Source: Bacillus subtilis (GTDB lineage Bacteria > Pseudomonadota > Alphaproteobacteria > Rhizobiales > Rhizobiaceae). From it: a stretch of DNA of 64,000 nucleotides. Below, piece after piece: positions 47,016-56,491 of the stretch (within the stretch, counting starts at the first letter, position 1; every line of letters begins with the position of its first letter). A program made the translations under genes and the position numbers. The stretch spans positions 868,001 to 932,000 of the forward strand of contig JAHREI010000001.1 of the NCBI GenBank assembly GCA_021733665.1, read 5' to 3'. Below the pieces are notes generated by a model, which saw nothing but the letters and a program-made list of their open reading frames with translations, was not told the origin of the DNA and made no database searches.

Positions 47016-47073
47016 ATTATAATCTAGCGAAATATCGCAGTTTACAATAGCGGTTTTTTAAATCGATTTAAAA
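47016..47073 (-). promoter_or_regulatory. zwf promoter region with an 18-bp perfect palindrome
   Basis: A perfect TATAAT -10 box reads on the minus strand at 47021-47016; no good -35 is seen. TTTTAAATCGATTTAAAA at 47056-47073 is an 18-bp perfect palindrome with central CG, 35 bases further upstream. The region between zwf and the SDR gene holds no other gene. Confidence 0.6.
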
Positions 47074-47246
47074 TTGATGTGAAATACTACTGCACAAAGA
47101 CGCGTCAACGTATCTGTGAGCAGGCTCAAGATTCCCTTCCTCGCTGAAATGCTCTATGCATGGGAGTAACTGATTTGCAGAGCAGCCACAGCAGACCGAA
47201 AGCCGGTTCTTTCTGGGAACTATTTGATGAAAGCATGGAGAAGATT

Positions 47247-47996
47247 ATGGCACGTTTGAAGGATAAGGTTGCAATTGTTACCGGCGCCGGTTCGGGCTTT
47301 GGTGAGGCGATTGCCCGCCGTTTTGCACAGGAAGGTGCAAAAGTAACTGTTGCCGACATCAATCCGAAACGCGCCAATGATGTTGCAAGCTCTATCGGCA
47401 AAAATGCAGTGCCGCTGGCCGTGGATGTGTCACGCAAAGACGATGTTGAGCGGCTGGTCGGCACGACTTTGCAGCAATTCGGCCGTCTGGACATTATGGT
47501 CAATAATGCCGGTTTTGCTTATAAAAATATGCTGCTGACTGATGTACCGGAAGACAGTTTCGATCTCATTACCGCAGTGAATATGAAGGCGCTATATCTC
47601 TCCACGTTGGCTGTAGTGCCGGTGATGCGTAAATTCGGCGGCGGTTCAATCATTAATACTGCGTCGATCACGGCGAAACATCCGCGCAAAGGTTTAACCT
47701 GGTACAATGCTTCAAAGGGCTGGGTACTGAGCGCGACCAAATCAATGGCACTTGAACTGGCTGAGTATAAAATCCGCGTCAATGCTATCTGCCCTGCAGA
47801 AAGTGAAACGGACACTCTGAAAATGATCCTCGGCATGGACAGTGATGAAGTGCGTGAGGAAATGAAGGCTTCAATCCCGCTTGGCCGTTTCTCCCTGCCG
47901 GAAGATATTGCCAATGCCGCATTGTGGTTGGGCAGTGATGAGGCTTCTTTTGTCACCGGCACATCTGTTGATGTGGATGGCGGTTATAGCCTGTAA
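47247..47996 (+). CDS. Short-chain dehydrogenase/reductase
   Basis: 249 residues from the ATG at 47247 (GGAGAAG upstream). A classical SDR with TGAGSGFGEAIARRF (cofactor loop), NNAGF, catalytic serine in INTASITAK and YNASKGWVL (Y and K four apart). The acidic VADINPK after the second strand favours NAD(H). Resembles glucose/3-oxoacyl-ACP reductases, substrate not assigned. It faces the puuA/puuB unit across a strong terminator. Confidence 0.85.
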   Translation: MARLKDKVAIVTGAGSGFGEAIARRFAQEGAKVTVADINPKRANDVASSIGKNAVPLAVDVSRKDDVERLVGTTLQQFGRLDIMVNNAGFAYKNMLLTDVPEDSFDLITAVNMKALYLSTLAVVPVMRKFGGGSIINTASITAKHPRKGLTWYNASKGWVLSATKSMALELAEYKIRVNAICPAESETDTLKMILGMDSDEVREEMKASIPLGRFSLPEDIANAALWLGSDEASFVTGTSVDVDGGYSL

Positions 47997-48014
47997 AAAC
48001 ATTTTCTGAAATAT

Positions 48015-48054
48015 AAAAGCCCCGCCGGTTACACTAACCGGCGGGGCTTTCTTA
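48015..48054. terminator. Bidirectional terminator between SDR and puuB-like genes
   Basis: AAAGCCCCGCCGGTT and AACCGGCGGGGCTTT form a 15-bp stem with a 5-base loop (48016-48050). Confidence 0.92.
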
Positions 48055-48064
48055 TAAAACCGGA

Positions 48065-49363
48065 TTATACCCGATCCATCATGGCGAACCATGAAAGCGC
48101 CAGAAACAACAGCGGCGCACGGAAGGTGCGGCCGCCCGGAAATGCCGGTACTTTCAGCATTTCAAACTGGCGCAAGCGCTCGCGATTACCGGTCACGGTT
48201 TCGGCATAGAGTTTGCCCATGAAATTGGCGAGCATAACGCCATGACCGGAATAGCCACCGGCGCTGATCACATTCGGCATTACTTCGCGCACAAATGGCT
48301 GACGCGGCATGGTAATGCCTACGGAACCGCCCCAACTATGGGTGATCTCGATATCTTTGAGCTGCGGATAGATTTCTGTGATCTGGCGGCGGATATGGGT
48401 GGTAATGTCGCGCGGATTATCTGCCGTATAGGCTTCACGCCCGCCGAAAAGCAGGCGGCCGTCTTTGGAGCGGCGGAAATAGCGCACGACAAAACGGGAG
48501 TCATCGACGGATTCTCCACCGCTTAAGACATTATAGGAAGCATCAAGCGGAACTGTTGCACCCATGAATGAGCGGATTGGCATGACATGCGCTGCGCTGA
48601 TTGGCTCGAGATTGCCGCCATAGGCATTGACCGCAATCAGTGCTTTTTCCGCATTGATGATGCCACGTGCAGTTTTAACAATGACGCGGCCATTGGATGA
48701 GGTGATGCCGGTGGCCTTGCTGTTTTCATAGAGCTTTACACCCGCTTGTGCAGCGGTCTTCGCCAGTCCGATCAGCAATTTCATCGGGTGAATATGGCCG
48801 GTGCCCTTGTCATAGGTGCCGTCGAAATAACGATTGGAGCCAAGTTTTGCTGCAACTTCATCGCGCTCCATATAGCGCAGATGCGGATAGTTGAAACGCT
48901 CTGCCATAATTTCGCTATGGGCTTTATATTGCTTGTCATAGCGTTGTTTATGCGTCACAGACATGTGCCCCTGCACATATTCCATATCGATATTATGCTG
49001 CACAGCAAAGCTTAAAAGATGATGTTTGGCTTCTTCCGCCAGATCAAAAAGCGCTTTGGCATGGTCAAAACCGTACTGTTTTTCCAGATCTTCTGCGCTG
49101 CAGCGCTGGCCGGTATTCAACTGTCCGCCATTGCGGCCTGATGCGCCGTCACCAAAACGGGCTTCATCAAGCAGTATGACCTGAATACCCTGACTTGCCA
49201 GATGATAAGCAGCAGACAGGCCGGTATAACCGCCGCCGATAATGACGACATCGGTTTGTTGCGAGCCGTCAAATTGCGGATATTGCGGTCGCTCACTGAT
49301 ACTTGCCTCATACCATGACAGTCCGGGAGAAATCGGGCTCTGATATTGCTGTGACTGATGCAT
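48065..49363 (-). CDS. puuB: FAD-dependent amine oxidase, gamma-glutamylputrescine oxidase-like
   Basis: 432 residues of the DAO family. FAD loop VVIIGGGYTGLSAAYHLA; then DGASGRNGGQLNTG, the GRNGGQ motif of PuuB/OrdL proteins, where flavin and substrate contact is expected, and GYSGHGVMLANFMGKL near the end. In E. coli PuuB oxidises gamma-glutamylputrescine. It lies directly after a glutamine-synthetase-like gene, which would make that substrate, and close to the pot transporter. Exact amine unproven. Confidence 0.82.
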   Translation of the reverse strand: MHQSQQYQSPISPGLSWYEASISERPQYPQFDGSQQTDVVIIGGGYTGLSAAYHLASQGIQVILLDEARFGDGASGRNGGQLNTGQRCSAEDLEKQYGFDHAKALFDLAEEAKHHLLSFAVQHNIDMEYVQGHMSVTHKQRYDKQYKAHSEIMAERFNYPHLRYMERDEVAAKLGSNRYFDGTYDKGTGHIHPMKLLIGLAKTAAQAGVKLYENSKATGITSSNGRVIVKTARGIINAEKALIAVNAYGGNLEPISAAHVMPIRSFMGATVPLDASYNVLSGGESVDDSRFVVRYFRRSKDGRLLFGGREAYTADNPRDITTHIRRQITEIYPQLKDIEITHSWGGSVGITMPRQPFVREVMPNVISAGGYSGHGVMLANFMGKLYAETVTGNRERLRQFEMLKVPAFPGGRTFRAPLLFLALSWFAMMDRV

Positions 49364-49454
49364 GGGGTATGCCTATACGTCGGAGGGCAAAATAATATAG
49401 TCCGGCAAAATATGCTCCGGCACATTGATTAAAAACAATATGCCGGAGCGTTAT

Positions 49455-50888
49455 TTATACGTTGAGCAGCAGATATTCCCGCTCCCAAGGACTGATCACT
49501 TCCATGAAGGTCTCAAACTCTGCCCGCTTGATCGCTGCAAAAGTGGTGGCAAAACTCTCGCCGAGCAATGCTTTGAGTTCATTGTCCTGTTCAAACAGGC
49601 TGACGGCTTCAATCAGACCGCGCGGCAGTTCCACCTCGTTGCGGTTGACCGATGTGGCAACCGGTGCATCCGGCATGATCTTGTTTTTCAGGCCGATCAG
49701 ACCACAGGCGAGCGATGCGGCAAGTGCCAGATAAGGATTGGCATCAGAAGACGGGATACGGTTTTCCACACGGCGCGCCTGCGGATCAGAGCGCGGTACA
49801 CGCAAGGCGGTGGTGCGGTTATCGTAACCCCATTTCACATTGACCGGTGCCGATGCGTCCGGTGTCAGACGGCGATAGGAGTTCACATAAGGCGCGAACA
49901 TCACCAGAGCATTCGGGATATGACGCTGCATACCGCCGATGAAGTGATAAAAAGCCTCACTCTCGGTGCCGTCTTCATTGCTGAAAATATTATGGCCGGT
50001 CTTTTTGTCGATAATCGACTGATGGATATGCATTGCCGATCCCGGCTGCCCCTGAATAGGCTTGGCCATGAAGGTTGCATACATATCGTGTTTCAGCGCA
50101 GCTTCACGGATGGTGCGTTTGAACATGAAAGCCTGATCGGCCAGTTCAATCGGGTCGCCGTGGCGCAAGTTGATTTCCAGCTGACCTGCACCTTCTTCGT
50201 GGATCAGTGTATCAATCTCCAGTCCCTGTGCTTCGGAGAAGTGGTAAATATCATCGATCAGTTCGTCGAACTCGTTGACGCCGGCAATGGAGTAACCCTG
50301 ACCGCCGCCAATGGCGCGGCCTGAACGGCCGACCGGTGGTGTCAGCGGATAATCGGGATCGGGATTTTTGCGTACCAGATAGAATTCGATCTCAGGCGCG
50401 ACAACCGGCTTGAGGCCGAGCTTGGCATATTCATCCACCACGCGCTTCAGCACATTGCGGGGGGTGAATTCTGCCACGCGCCCGTCCTGATAGACGAGAT
50501 CGCACAGAACCTGTGCGGTCGGGTCAGATTCCCAAGGCACAACAGTTAATGTGGAAAGATCAGCGACAAGACGCAGATCGCCGTCATCTTCCGGATAGAC
50601 AAAGCCGTGGCCGTCATCCGGATAATCACCGGAAATGGTGACCATGAAGACAGCGGATGGCAATGCCAGCGTGGAATTGGAAATGAATTTCTTGGATGGC
50701 ATCATCTTGCCGCGTGCAACGCCCGCCTGATCGGGGGTAATGCATTCAATATCTTCGATATCGCGCCATGCCAGCCATTCAGAAGCTTCTTTCCAGTTTT
50801 TGACGCCGCGCAGCGACTTGACATAGGCTGGTGTACCGCGACGTACAGCTTTGCGCGGCTTTTTCTTCTCAGTAGGTGTGACAGGCAT
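49455..50888 (-). CDS. puuA: Glutamine synthetase-like, gamma-glutamylputrescine synthetase
   Basis: 477 residues. It has the GS fold: VVAPEIEFYLVRKNPDP near residue 175, GAGQLEINLRHGDP with the second glutamate, MHIHQS of the catalytic loop and a later VENRIPSSDANPYLALAA. The N-terminus (FLAWRDIEDIECITPDQAGVARGK) is PuuA/GlnA3-like and lacks the adenylylation site block of true GlnA. It would join glutamate to putrescine or another amine. The puuB-like gene follows 92 bases downstream. Confidence 0.85.
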   Translation of the reverse strand: MPVTPTEKKKPRKAVRRGTPAYVKSLRGVKNWKEASEWLAWRDIEDIECITPDQAGVARGKMMPSKKFISNSTLALPSAVFMVTISGDYPDDGHGFVYPEDDGDLRLVADLSTLTVVPWESDPTAQVLCDLVYQDGRVAEFTPRNVLKRVVDEYAKLGLKPVVAPEIEFYLVRKNPDPDYPLTPPVGRSGRAIGGGQGYSIAGVNEFDELIDDIYHFSEAQGLEIDTLIHEEGAGQLEINLRHGDPIELADQAFMFKRTIREAALKHDMYATFMAKPIQGQPGSAMHIHQSIIDKKTGHNIFSNEDGTESEAFYHFIGGMQRHIPNALVMFAPYVNSYRRLTPDASAPVNVKWGYDNRTTALRVPRSDPQARRVENRIPSSDANPYLALAASLACGLIGLKNKIMPDAPVATSVNRNEVELPRGLIEAVSLFEQDNELKALLGESFATTFAAIKRAEFETFMEVISPWEREYLLLNV

Positions 50889-51149
50889 TGTTCACCGAAT
50901 ATCTGTTTACGATGTGGCCACCATAGCTTTTGCAGTGGCTTTTGACAAACAGAGTAGCATTTGTACGCAGAAGCGTAAGTCCTGCTCTTAAAAATATTTT
51001 TTGCTTGTGAGAGCGGTGCAGGACGCAGGCTGCCCGAAACTGTCCGGTATGATTTGAGGATAATACAAGACAATCAGTCATGATATCCGGACAGCCTGCG
51101 ATTGTGCGGTTCCATTTGTGTCTGATCTAAAATCGTCTGACATGGCTGC

Positions 51150-51224
51150 AAATGGTAATTTTCTGTGCTTCGGTACTCACGTACTATTTGTACGCTCCGT
51201 TCCGATGCTCGCAAATCATCATTT
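51150..51224. repeat. Long imperfect palindrome (possible dispersed element)
   Basis: Two 35-base arms (51150-51184 and 51190-51224) around TATTT; the inner ACGTAC/GTACG and the outer AAATGGT/ATCATTT pair, as do CTTCGGT and the matching ATGCTC region, with several mismatches. Similar CGGTACTCACGTAC-type strings occur between genes in Brucellaceae, so it may be a repeat family member. Confidence 0.5.
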
Positions 51225-51390
51225 TCGCTCACGCCAGCCGCTTTTGGATTGAGACACTCAGAAATAACAACCCCGAGAATGCGGGAGGGGAAGTTGGGGG
51301 GGGATGGAACCGGACCTGAGGAAATCGTGCTGTCCTGCGCTTTGAGAAATGGCAGGACAGCAGGGAGGATGCTTGGTGTTAGTTGCGGGT

Positions 51391-51411
51391 TAAAATGGCT
51401 GGTATCAGCCA
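51391..51411 (-). terminator. Terminator after the 77-residue gene
   Basis: On the minus strand TGGCTG-ATAC-CAGCCA is followed by TTTTAA. It lies 20 bases after the stop at 51432. Confidence 0.65.
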
Positions 51412-51431
51412 ATCACCCCTAGTTGTGTGGC

Positions 51432-51665
51432 CTAGTTTCGTGTCAGAACGACCGGTGTCAGCAGATCGCCCCACTGGCCTGCGCCACCATGATGGCGGGC
51501 GGAGCGCACCAGCTCAACGGATACGCCGGCTTCAACTGCTTTCATAACAGCGTGGTTGAGGCGGTGAAGATCATTGGCCAGCATACGGATCGCAGCCTTC
51601 TGGTCTTCTGTCATAGCCGAAGCTTGTTCTTCGGCTCGTTCTTTAACCTGTGGTTTGGTCATCAT
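51432..51665 (-). CDS. Small conserved-type protein downstream of aceA
   Basis: 77 residues. It is helical and charged: EEQASAMTEDQKAAIRMLANDL, shown only as EEQASAMTEDQ, then LHRLNHAVMKAVEAGVSVELVRSARHHGGAGQWGDLL. A run of HH and GGAG is striking in so short a protein. AAGGAC precedes the start; the ATG at 51662 is an equal choice. It lies after isocitrate lyase on the same strand, past a hairpin. Small genes in this position are seen in relatives, but I cannot name a function. Confidence 0.55.
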   Translation of the reverse strand: MMTKPQVKERAEEQASAMTEDQKAAIRMLANDLHRLNHAVMKAVEAGVSVELVRSARHHGGAGQWGDLLTPVVLTRN

Positions 51666-51721
51666 GGTCTTTGTCCTTGGGTTAGAGCGAGATGGTGAGC
51701 TGAAGTTGGGGTTGAGATAAA

Positions 51722-51778
51722 ATCCGTAACCGGAAGAGAGCCATATGGCCGGGTGAAGGAGAGTATCCGGTTACGGAT
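51722..51778 (-). repeat. 13-bp inverted repeat between aceA and the small gene
   Basis: ATCCGTAACCGGA (51722-51734) and TCCGGTTACGGAT (51766-51778) are perfect inverted copies with a 31-base spacer. On the minus strand only TTTATCTC follows, so it may stabilise aceA mRNA or attenuate rather than stop transcription. Confidence 0.7.
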
Positions 51779-51829
51779 GGCTGTATGCAGAGTGTGACTG
51801 GAGTCCGGCTCTGCTGATCCGCCTTTTGC

Positions 51830-53119
<1,290 letters not shown>

Positions 53120-53182
53120 GATCAGATATCCTGTAAAGCTATATCATCAGATTTTGTGTTGAGTGGTTGTTTTGTCTGTGAC

Positions 53183-53311
53183 CAAATTTACAGACACTGA
53201 GCTCGTTGGCTAGAAAAATGCGTAATTTCAGTATTTTATTCGGGTTATGCTGTGTGTGTTGTGACAAGGTGAGTTTGTAAATTTGTAAGTTTTGTAAATT
53301 TGACAAATCGC
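53183..53311. promoter_or_regulatory. aceA/regulator divergent control region with TTTGTAAATTTG repeats
   Basis: TTTGTAAATTTG occurs exactly at 53274-53285 and 53291-53302, 17 bases apart, with TTGACAAAT overlapping the second. An inverted copy, CAAATTTACA, lies at 53183-53192 nearer aceA. This resembles the arrangement of binding sites for the divergent regulator. Confidence 0.65.
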
Positions 53312-53373
53312 AAGAATTAGTCACATTCTTTACAGATCGGATAAATCCGGTTGTTTCTTGGAGGGGTAGACTT

Positions 53374-54801
53374 GTGGCAGAACGTAAAATATTTGCCGGT
53401 GCACGCATCCGGCGTATCCGCAATGAGCGGGCGCTGACACAGGTTGCGATGGCTGAGGATTTGGGAATCTCGCCATCCTATCTCAATTTGATTGAGCGCA
53501 ATCAGCGGCCGTTAACGGTACAGCTGCTGCTGAAACTGGCCTCGGTCTATAAAGTTGATCTGGATCAGTTGCAGGAAGAAACCGGCTCTGTACTGGCCGG
53601 ATTAAAAGAAGTTTTTTCCGAGCCGCTTTTGGCCGGTGAATTGCCGGGCGATCAGGAGCTGATTGATATTTGCGAAGCGGCACCGAATGCGGCAGCAGGG
53701 GTGCTGAAATTATTCCGCGCCTATCGTGAGCAGCAAAAGCGCCTCACGGACCTGTCCGATATGATGGTACGTGAAGGGAAGGCTCTGACGCTTGCCCCGA
53801 CGCGCCTGCCATTGGATGAAGTGCGCGAAGTGCTGGCGCGCAGACCTAATTATTTTGAACGCATTGAAGCTGAAGCGGACAGTTTCAGCCGCTTGCTGAA
53901 ATCGGATGACGGTTTGGCTGTTGCATTGAAGCAATGGCTGAAACGTGAGCAGTCGATCACCGTGCGCACATTGCCTGCCGCAACTATGCCAAACTGGCGG
54001 CGGCGCTATGACCGCCACTCGTTGCGCTTGTTTATCTCTGAGCGCCTGTCGGTTTTCGATCAGTTGCGCGAAATCGCTATGGAGGCCGTTTCCATCCGTA
54101 TGCAGGTGGTGATCGGAGCCGAGCTGGAAGACCTGAAGCTGAGTTCAGCGGAGGCAAAGCGCATCGCGCGGTTTGAACTGTTGCGCTATGCAGCCCATGC
54201 TTTGATGATGCCCTATACGCCTTTTCGCGAGGCGGCACAGCGTGCAAAATATGACATTGATGTGCTGCGCTCGCGTTTCAATGTGTCTTTCGAGCAGGTG
54301 GCTTGTCGTCTGACGACACTGCAAAAACAGGGTGCTTCCGGAATTCCGTTCTTTTTGCAGGAGATTGATCAGGCGGGTAATCGCTTGCGTCATTTCGGGG
54401 CACAAGGCTTTCCGCAGGCGCGATTTGGTGGTGCATGCCCGAAGCTGCAAATATATAACGCCTTTTCTCAACCACAGCATTATCTGGCTGAGCAGGTCGA
54501 GATGCCGGATAAACTGCAATATCTGACCATCAGCCGGACAGTTGAGGGGCCGATGACCGGTTTTGGCGAGCAGCCGCGCCGGACTGCACTGATGCTGGGC
54601 TGCGAGGCATCCTTTGCGCAGGAGACAGTCTATGCGACCTATCTGGCCGGAATGTCTTCCGGCAGTGCGGTCAGTCCGGTTGGAACCGCTTGCCGCCTGT
54701 GCGAAAGGCAGGCTTGTCTGGCGCGGGCTGAGCCGCCACTGACGCGCCCGCTGGCGCTGGACGAAATGGTCTCCGGTTTCTCTGCCTATGACTTTCAGTA
54801 A
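53374..54801 (+). CDS. Short-chain fatty acyl-CoA-type regulator (ScfR/RamB-like)
   Basis: 475 residues from a GTG at 53374, with GGAGGGG upstream. The N-terminal XRE helix-turn-helix reads ALTQVAMAEDLGISPSYLNLIE. A linker and an IrrE/ImmA-like region follow, but the peptidase HExxH is replaced in FELLRYAAHALMMP, so it is probably not a protease. The C-terminal DUF2083 domain has a cysteine cluster, CRLCERQAC. Such proteins (RamB in actinobacteria) control aceA and acetate genes; they sense acyl-CoA. Divergent location beside aceA supports the role. Confidence 0.85.
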   Translation: MAERKIFAGARIRRIRNERALTQVAMAEDLGISPSYLNLIERNQRPLTVQLLLKLASVYKVDLDQLQEETGSVLAGLKEVFSEPLLAGELPGDQELIDICEAAPNAAAGVLKLFRAYREQQKRLTDLSDMMVREGKALTLAPTRLPLDEVREVLARRPNYFERIEAEADSFSRLLKSDDGLAVALKQWLKREQSITVRTLPAATMPNWRRRYDRHSLRLFISERLSVFDQLREIAMEAVSIRMQVVIGAELEDLKLSSAEAKRIARFELLRYAAHALMMPYTPFREAAQRAKYDIDVLRSRFNVSFEQVACRLTTLQKQGASGIPFFLQEIDQAGNRLRHFGAQGFPQARFGGACPKLQIYNAFSQPQHYLAEQVEMPDKLQYLTISRTVEGPMTGFGEQPRRTALMLGCEASFAQETVYATYLAGMSSGSAVSPVGTACRLCERQACLARAEPPLTRPLALDEMVSGFSAYDFQ

Positions 54802-54805
54802 GGGT

Positions 54806-54905
54806 AGAGCATTTGCGAGCCAAAAGTGTGTAGCGCCTTCGCAGGAAAATCAGTTCGCCGGACTGATTTCTTTTCCCGCTACGATGCGTAGGATAATGCG
54901 TAAAA
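54806..54905. repeat. Rhizobiales-type intergenic palindromic repeat, copy 2
   Basis: AGAGCATTTGCGAGCCAAAAG, shown as AGAGCATTTGCGAGCCAAAA, near the start and GGATAATGCGTAAAATTAAA near the end match the ends of copy 1 (24262). The middle carries CAGTTCGCCGGACTG. It lies 4 bases after the regulator stop. Confidence 0.55.
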
Positions 54906-55159
54906 TTAAAATTTAAAAGCGGAGAAGATTCGGGTGTTTTGCCTATCGTGGTTTCTGTGTGGCATATCTTTGAAAGATAAGGCTTATATCCCTGTTCTCT
55001 GGCACTCGTTTTCACCGGAGAAAACGCCTCTTTGTGCGCTCTTGAGGTCACACAAAGCTTAAAATTGTGTTTATTAAATTCAAATAACCGGCGCTGCGGG
55101 TTTTAAGTGTCATCTTCCCGTTGACGAAAGCGAATTAATCTCAAAAGGTAACGGAGAAT

Positions 55160-55196
55160 GCACATTGAAGGGCAATGTGCGGGGGACATTTTTTGC
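55160..55196 (+). promoter_or_regulatory. Leader hairpin before potF, possible attenuator
   Basis: GCACATTG and CAATGTGC form a perfect 8-bp stem with a 5-base loop; GGGGGACATTTTTT follows. About 45 bases before the potF ATG. Confidence 0.5.
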
Positions 55197-55241
55197 CTGT
55201 CAGGCGGTTGGCCCCGTTAAGCTTTCTGGACGGAGTGACTG

Positions 55242-56354
55242 ATGAAGATCAAAGCCCATTTGCTTTCCTATGTATCGGCCAGTTGCGTGGCGCTTGCTGC
55301 CCTGCTGCCGGCACTTCCTGCGGCAGCACAGGAGCGGGTGCTGAACATCTATAATTGGTCTGATTATATTGATGATTCCATCTTGAAAGACTTTACCAAG
55401 GAAACCGGCATCAAGATTGTTTACGACGTCTATGATTCCAACGAAATCCTTGAAACCAAACTGCTGGCAGGTGGTAGCGGTTACGATATCGTTGTGCCTT
55501 CCGCTGAATTTATGGGACGTCAGATCCCTGCAGGTGTTTTCCAGAAACTGGACAAAGACAAACTGCCAAATCTGAAAAATATGTGGGACGAGATTTCAAC
55601 CCGCACCACAGTTTATGATCCGGGCAATGAATATTCGATCAACTATATGTGGGGCACCACAGGCATCGGCTTTAACAAAGCTAAGATCAAAGAAGCGCTC
55701 GGCACCGACGAGATCGACAGCTGGGATGTGCTGTTCAAACCGGAAAATTCTGCAAAGCTGAAAGACTGCGGTATTTACCTGCTGGATTCAGGCAGTGAAA
55801 TGCTGCGTCCGGCGCTGCATTATCTGGGCTTCGATACCAATAATCCGACTGCTGAAAGCTTTGCTAAGGCAGAAGAGCTTTATCTGAGTATCCGCCCGAA
55901 TATCCGCAAATTCCATTCTTCTGAATATATCAATGCGCTGGCCAATGGCGATATTTGTATGGCTGTCGGCTATTCCGGTGATATTTTTCAGGCACGTGAC
56001 CGTGCTGAAGAAGCCAAGAATGGTGTAGAAATCGGTTATTCAATCCCGAAAGAAGGCGCTCTGATGTGGTTTGACCAGATGGTCATTCCGGCTGATGCCA
56101 AGCATGTGGAAGAAGCCCACGAATTCATCAATTACATCATGCGTCCGGAAGTGATCGCCAAGGCTTCGGACTATGTGTTCTATGCCAATGGTAACAAGGC
56201 GTCTCAGGAATTCATCGATAAAGAACTGCTGAATGACCCGGCCGTTTATCCGAGCGAAGAAGTGATGAAACAGCTCTTCGTGCCGATGCCTTACCCGCCA
56301 AAAATCAACCAGATGGCAACCCGTACCTGGACCAAGATTGTAACAGGGCATTAA
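55242..56354 (+). CDS. potF: Putrescine ABC transporter substrate-binding protein
   Basis: 370 residues. A signal peptide (ALAALLPALPAAAQ, cut near AAAQ) precedes the mature start RVLNIYNWSDYIDDS, the PotD/PotF pattern for polyamine binding. YDVYDSNEILETKLLAG and YMWGTTGIGFN are further family blocks. It binds a polyamine in the periplasm and hands it to PotGHI. GGACGGAG precedes the ATG. A strong hairpin separates it from potG, allowing more of this subunit. Confidence 0.92.
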   Translation: MKIKAHLLSYVSASCVALAALLPALPAAAQERVLNIYNWSDYIDDSILKDFTKETGIKIVYDVYDSNEILETKLLAGGSGYDIVVPSAEFMGRQIPAGVFQKLDKDKLPNLKNMWDEISTRTTVYDPGNEYSINYMWGTTGIGFNKAKIKEALGTDEIDSWDVLFKPENSAKLKDCGIYLLDSGSEMLRPALHYLGFDTNNPTAESFAKAEELYLSIRPNIRKFHSSEYINALANGDICMAVGYSGDIFQARDRAEEAKNGVEIGYSIPKEGALMWFDQMVIPADAKHVEEAHEFINYIMRPEVIAKASDYVFYANGNKASQEFIDKELLNDPAVYPSEEVMKQLFVPMPYPPKINQMATRTWTKIVTGH

Positions 56355-56362
56355 AATTAAGG

Positions 56363-56397
56363 AACAAACGGGGCATTTGCCCCGTTTGTTTTATTAT
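56363..56397 (+). terminator. Attenuating terminator between potF and potG
   Basis: AACAAACGGGGCA (56363-56375) and TGCCCCGTTTGTT (56378-56390) form a very stable stem with a tiny loop, followed by TTATTA. Confidence 0.8.
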
Positions 56398-56491
56398 CTG
56401 AGAGACGGACTACGGATCGTTTCCGATACTTTCTTCTTGATATTTAAAATTAGCTTCGAGACCGGTAAGCCCCGCAATAAGAGGGAACAGC

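Larger units (their letters stand above)
50889..51431. other. Intergenic region between puuA and the 77-residue gene
   Basis: 543 bases with no convincing gene. It holds a long imperfect palindrome (51150-51224), a G-rich run with eight G in a row (51296-51303), a 10-bp inverted repeat GCTGTCCTGC/GCAGGACAGC (51329-51338, 51352-51361) and a small terminator hairpin (51391-51411). The puuA promoter lies in its left part. Confidence 0.6.
54802..55241. other. Intergenic region between the regulator and potF
   Basis: 440 bases with no gene. Besides repeat copy 2 it holds CTTTGTG/CACAAAG (55030-55057) and a leader hairpin GCACATTG-AAGGG-CAATGTGC (55160-55180), followed within 10 bases by a run of six T. 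The pot promoter is expected here. A 126-codon minus frame overlapping the regulator lacks family features. Confidence 0.55.

Noticed and set aside
49425-50324. Nearly 300-codon plus-strand frame opposite puuA
   Set aside because: Antisense to a strongly conserved glutamine-synthetase-like gene; no family features.
51281-51305. G-quadruplex as a functional element
   Set aside because: The loops between G-runs do not fit a standard four-run pattern, so it is noted only as a possible slippage site.
51074-51412. 112-codon minus-strand frame in the puuA-aceA gap
   Set aside because: It spans the long palindrome and G-run and has no domain; likely chance.
54671-55051. 126-codon minus-strand frame at the end of the ScfR-like gene
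   Set aside because: Overlaps a strong gene and the palindromic repeat; no motif.
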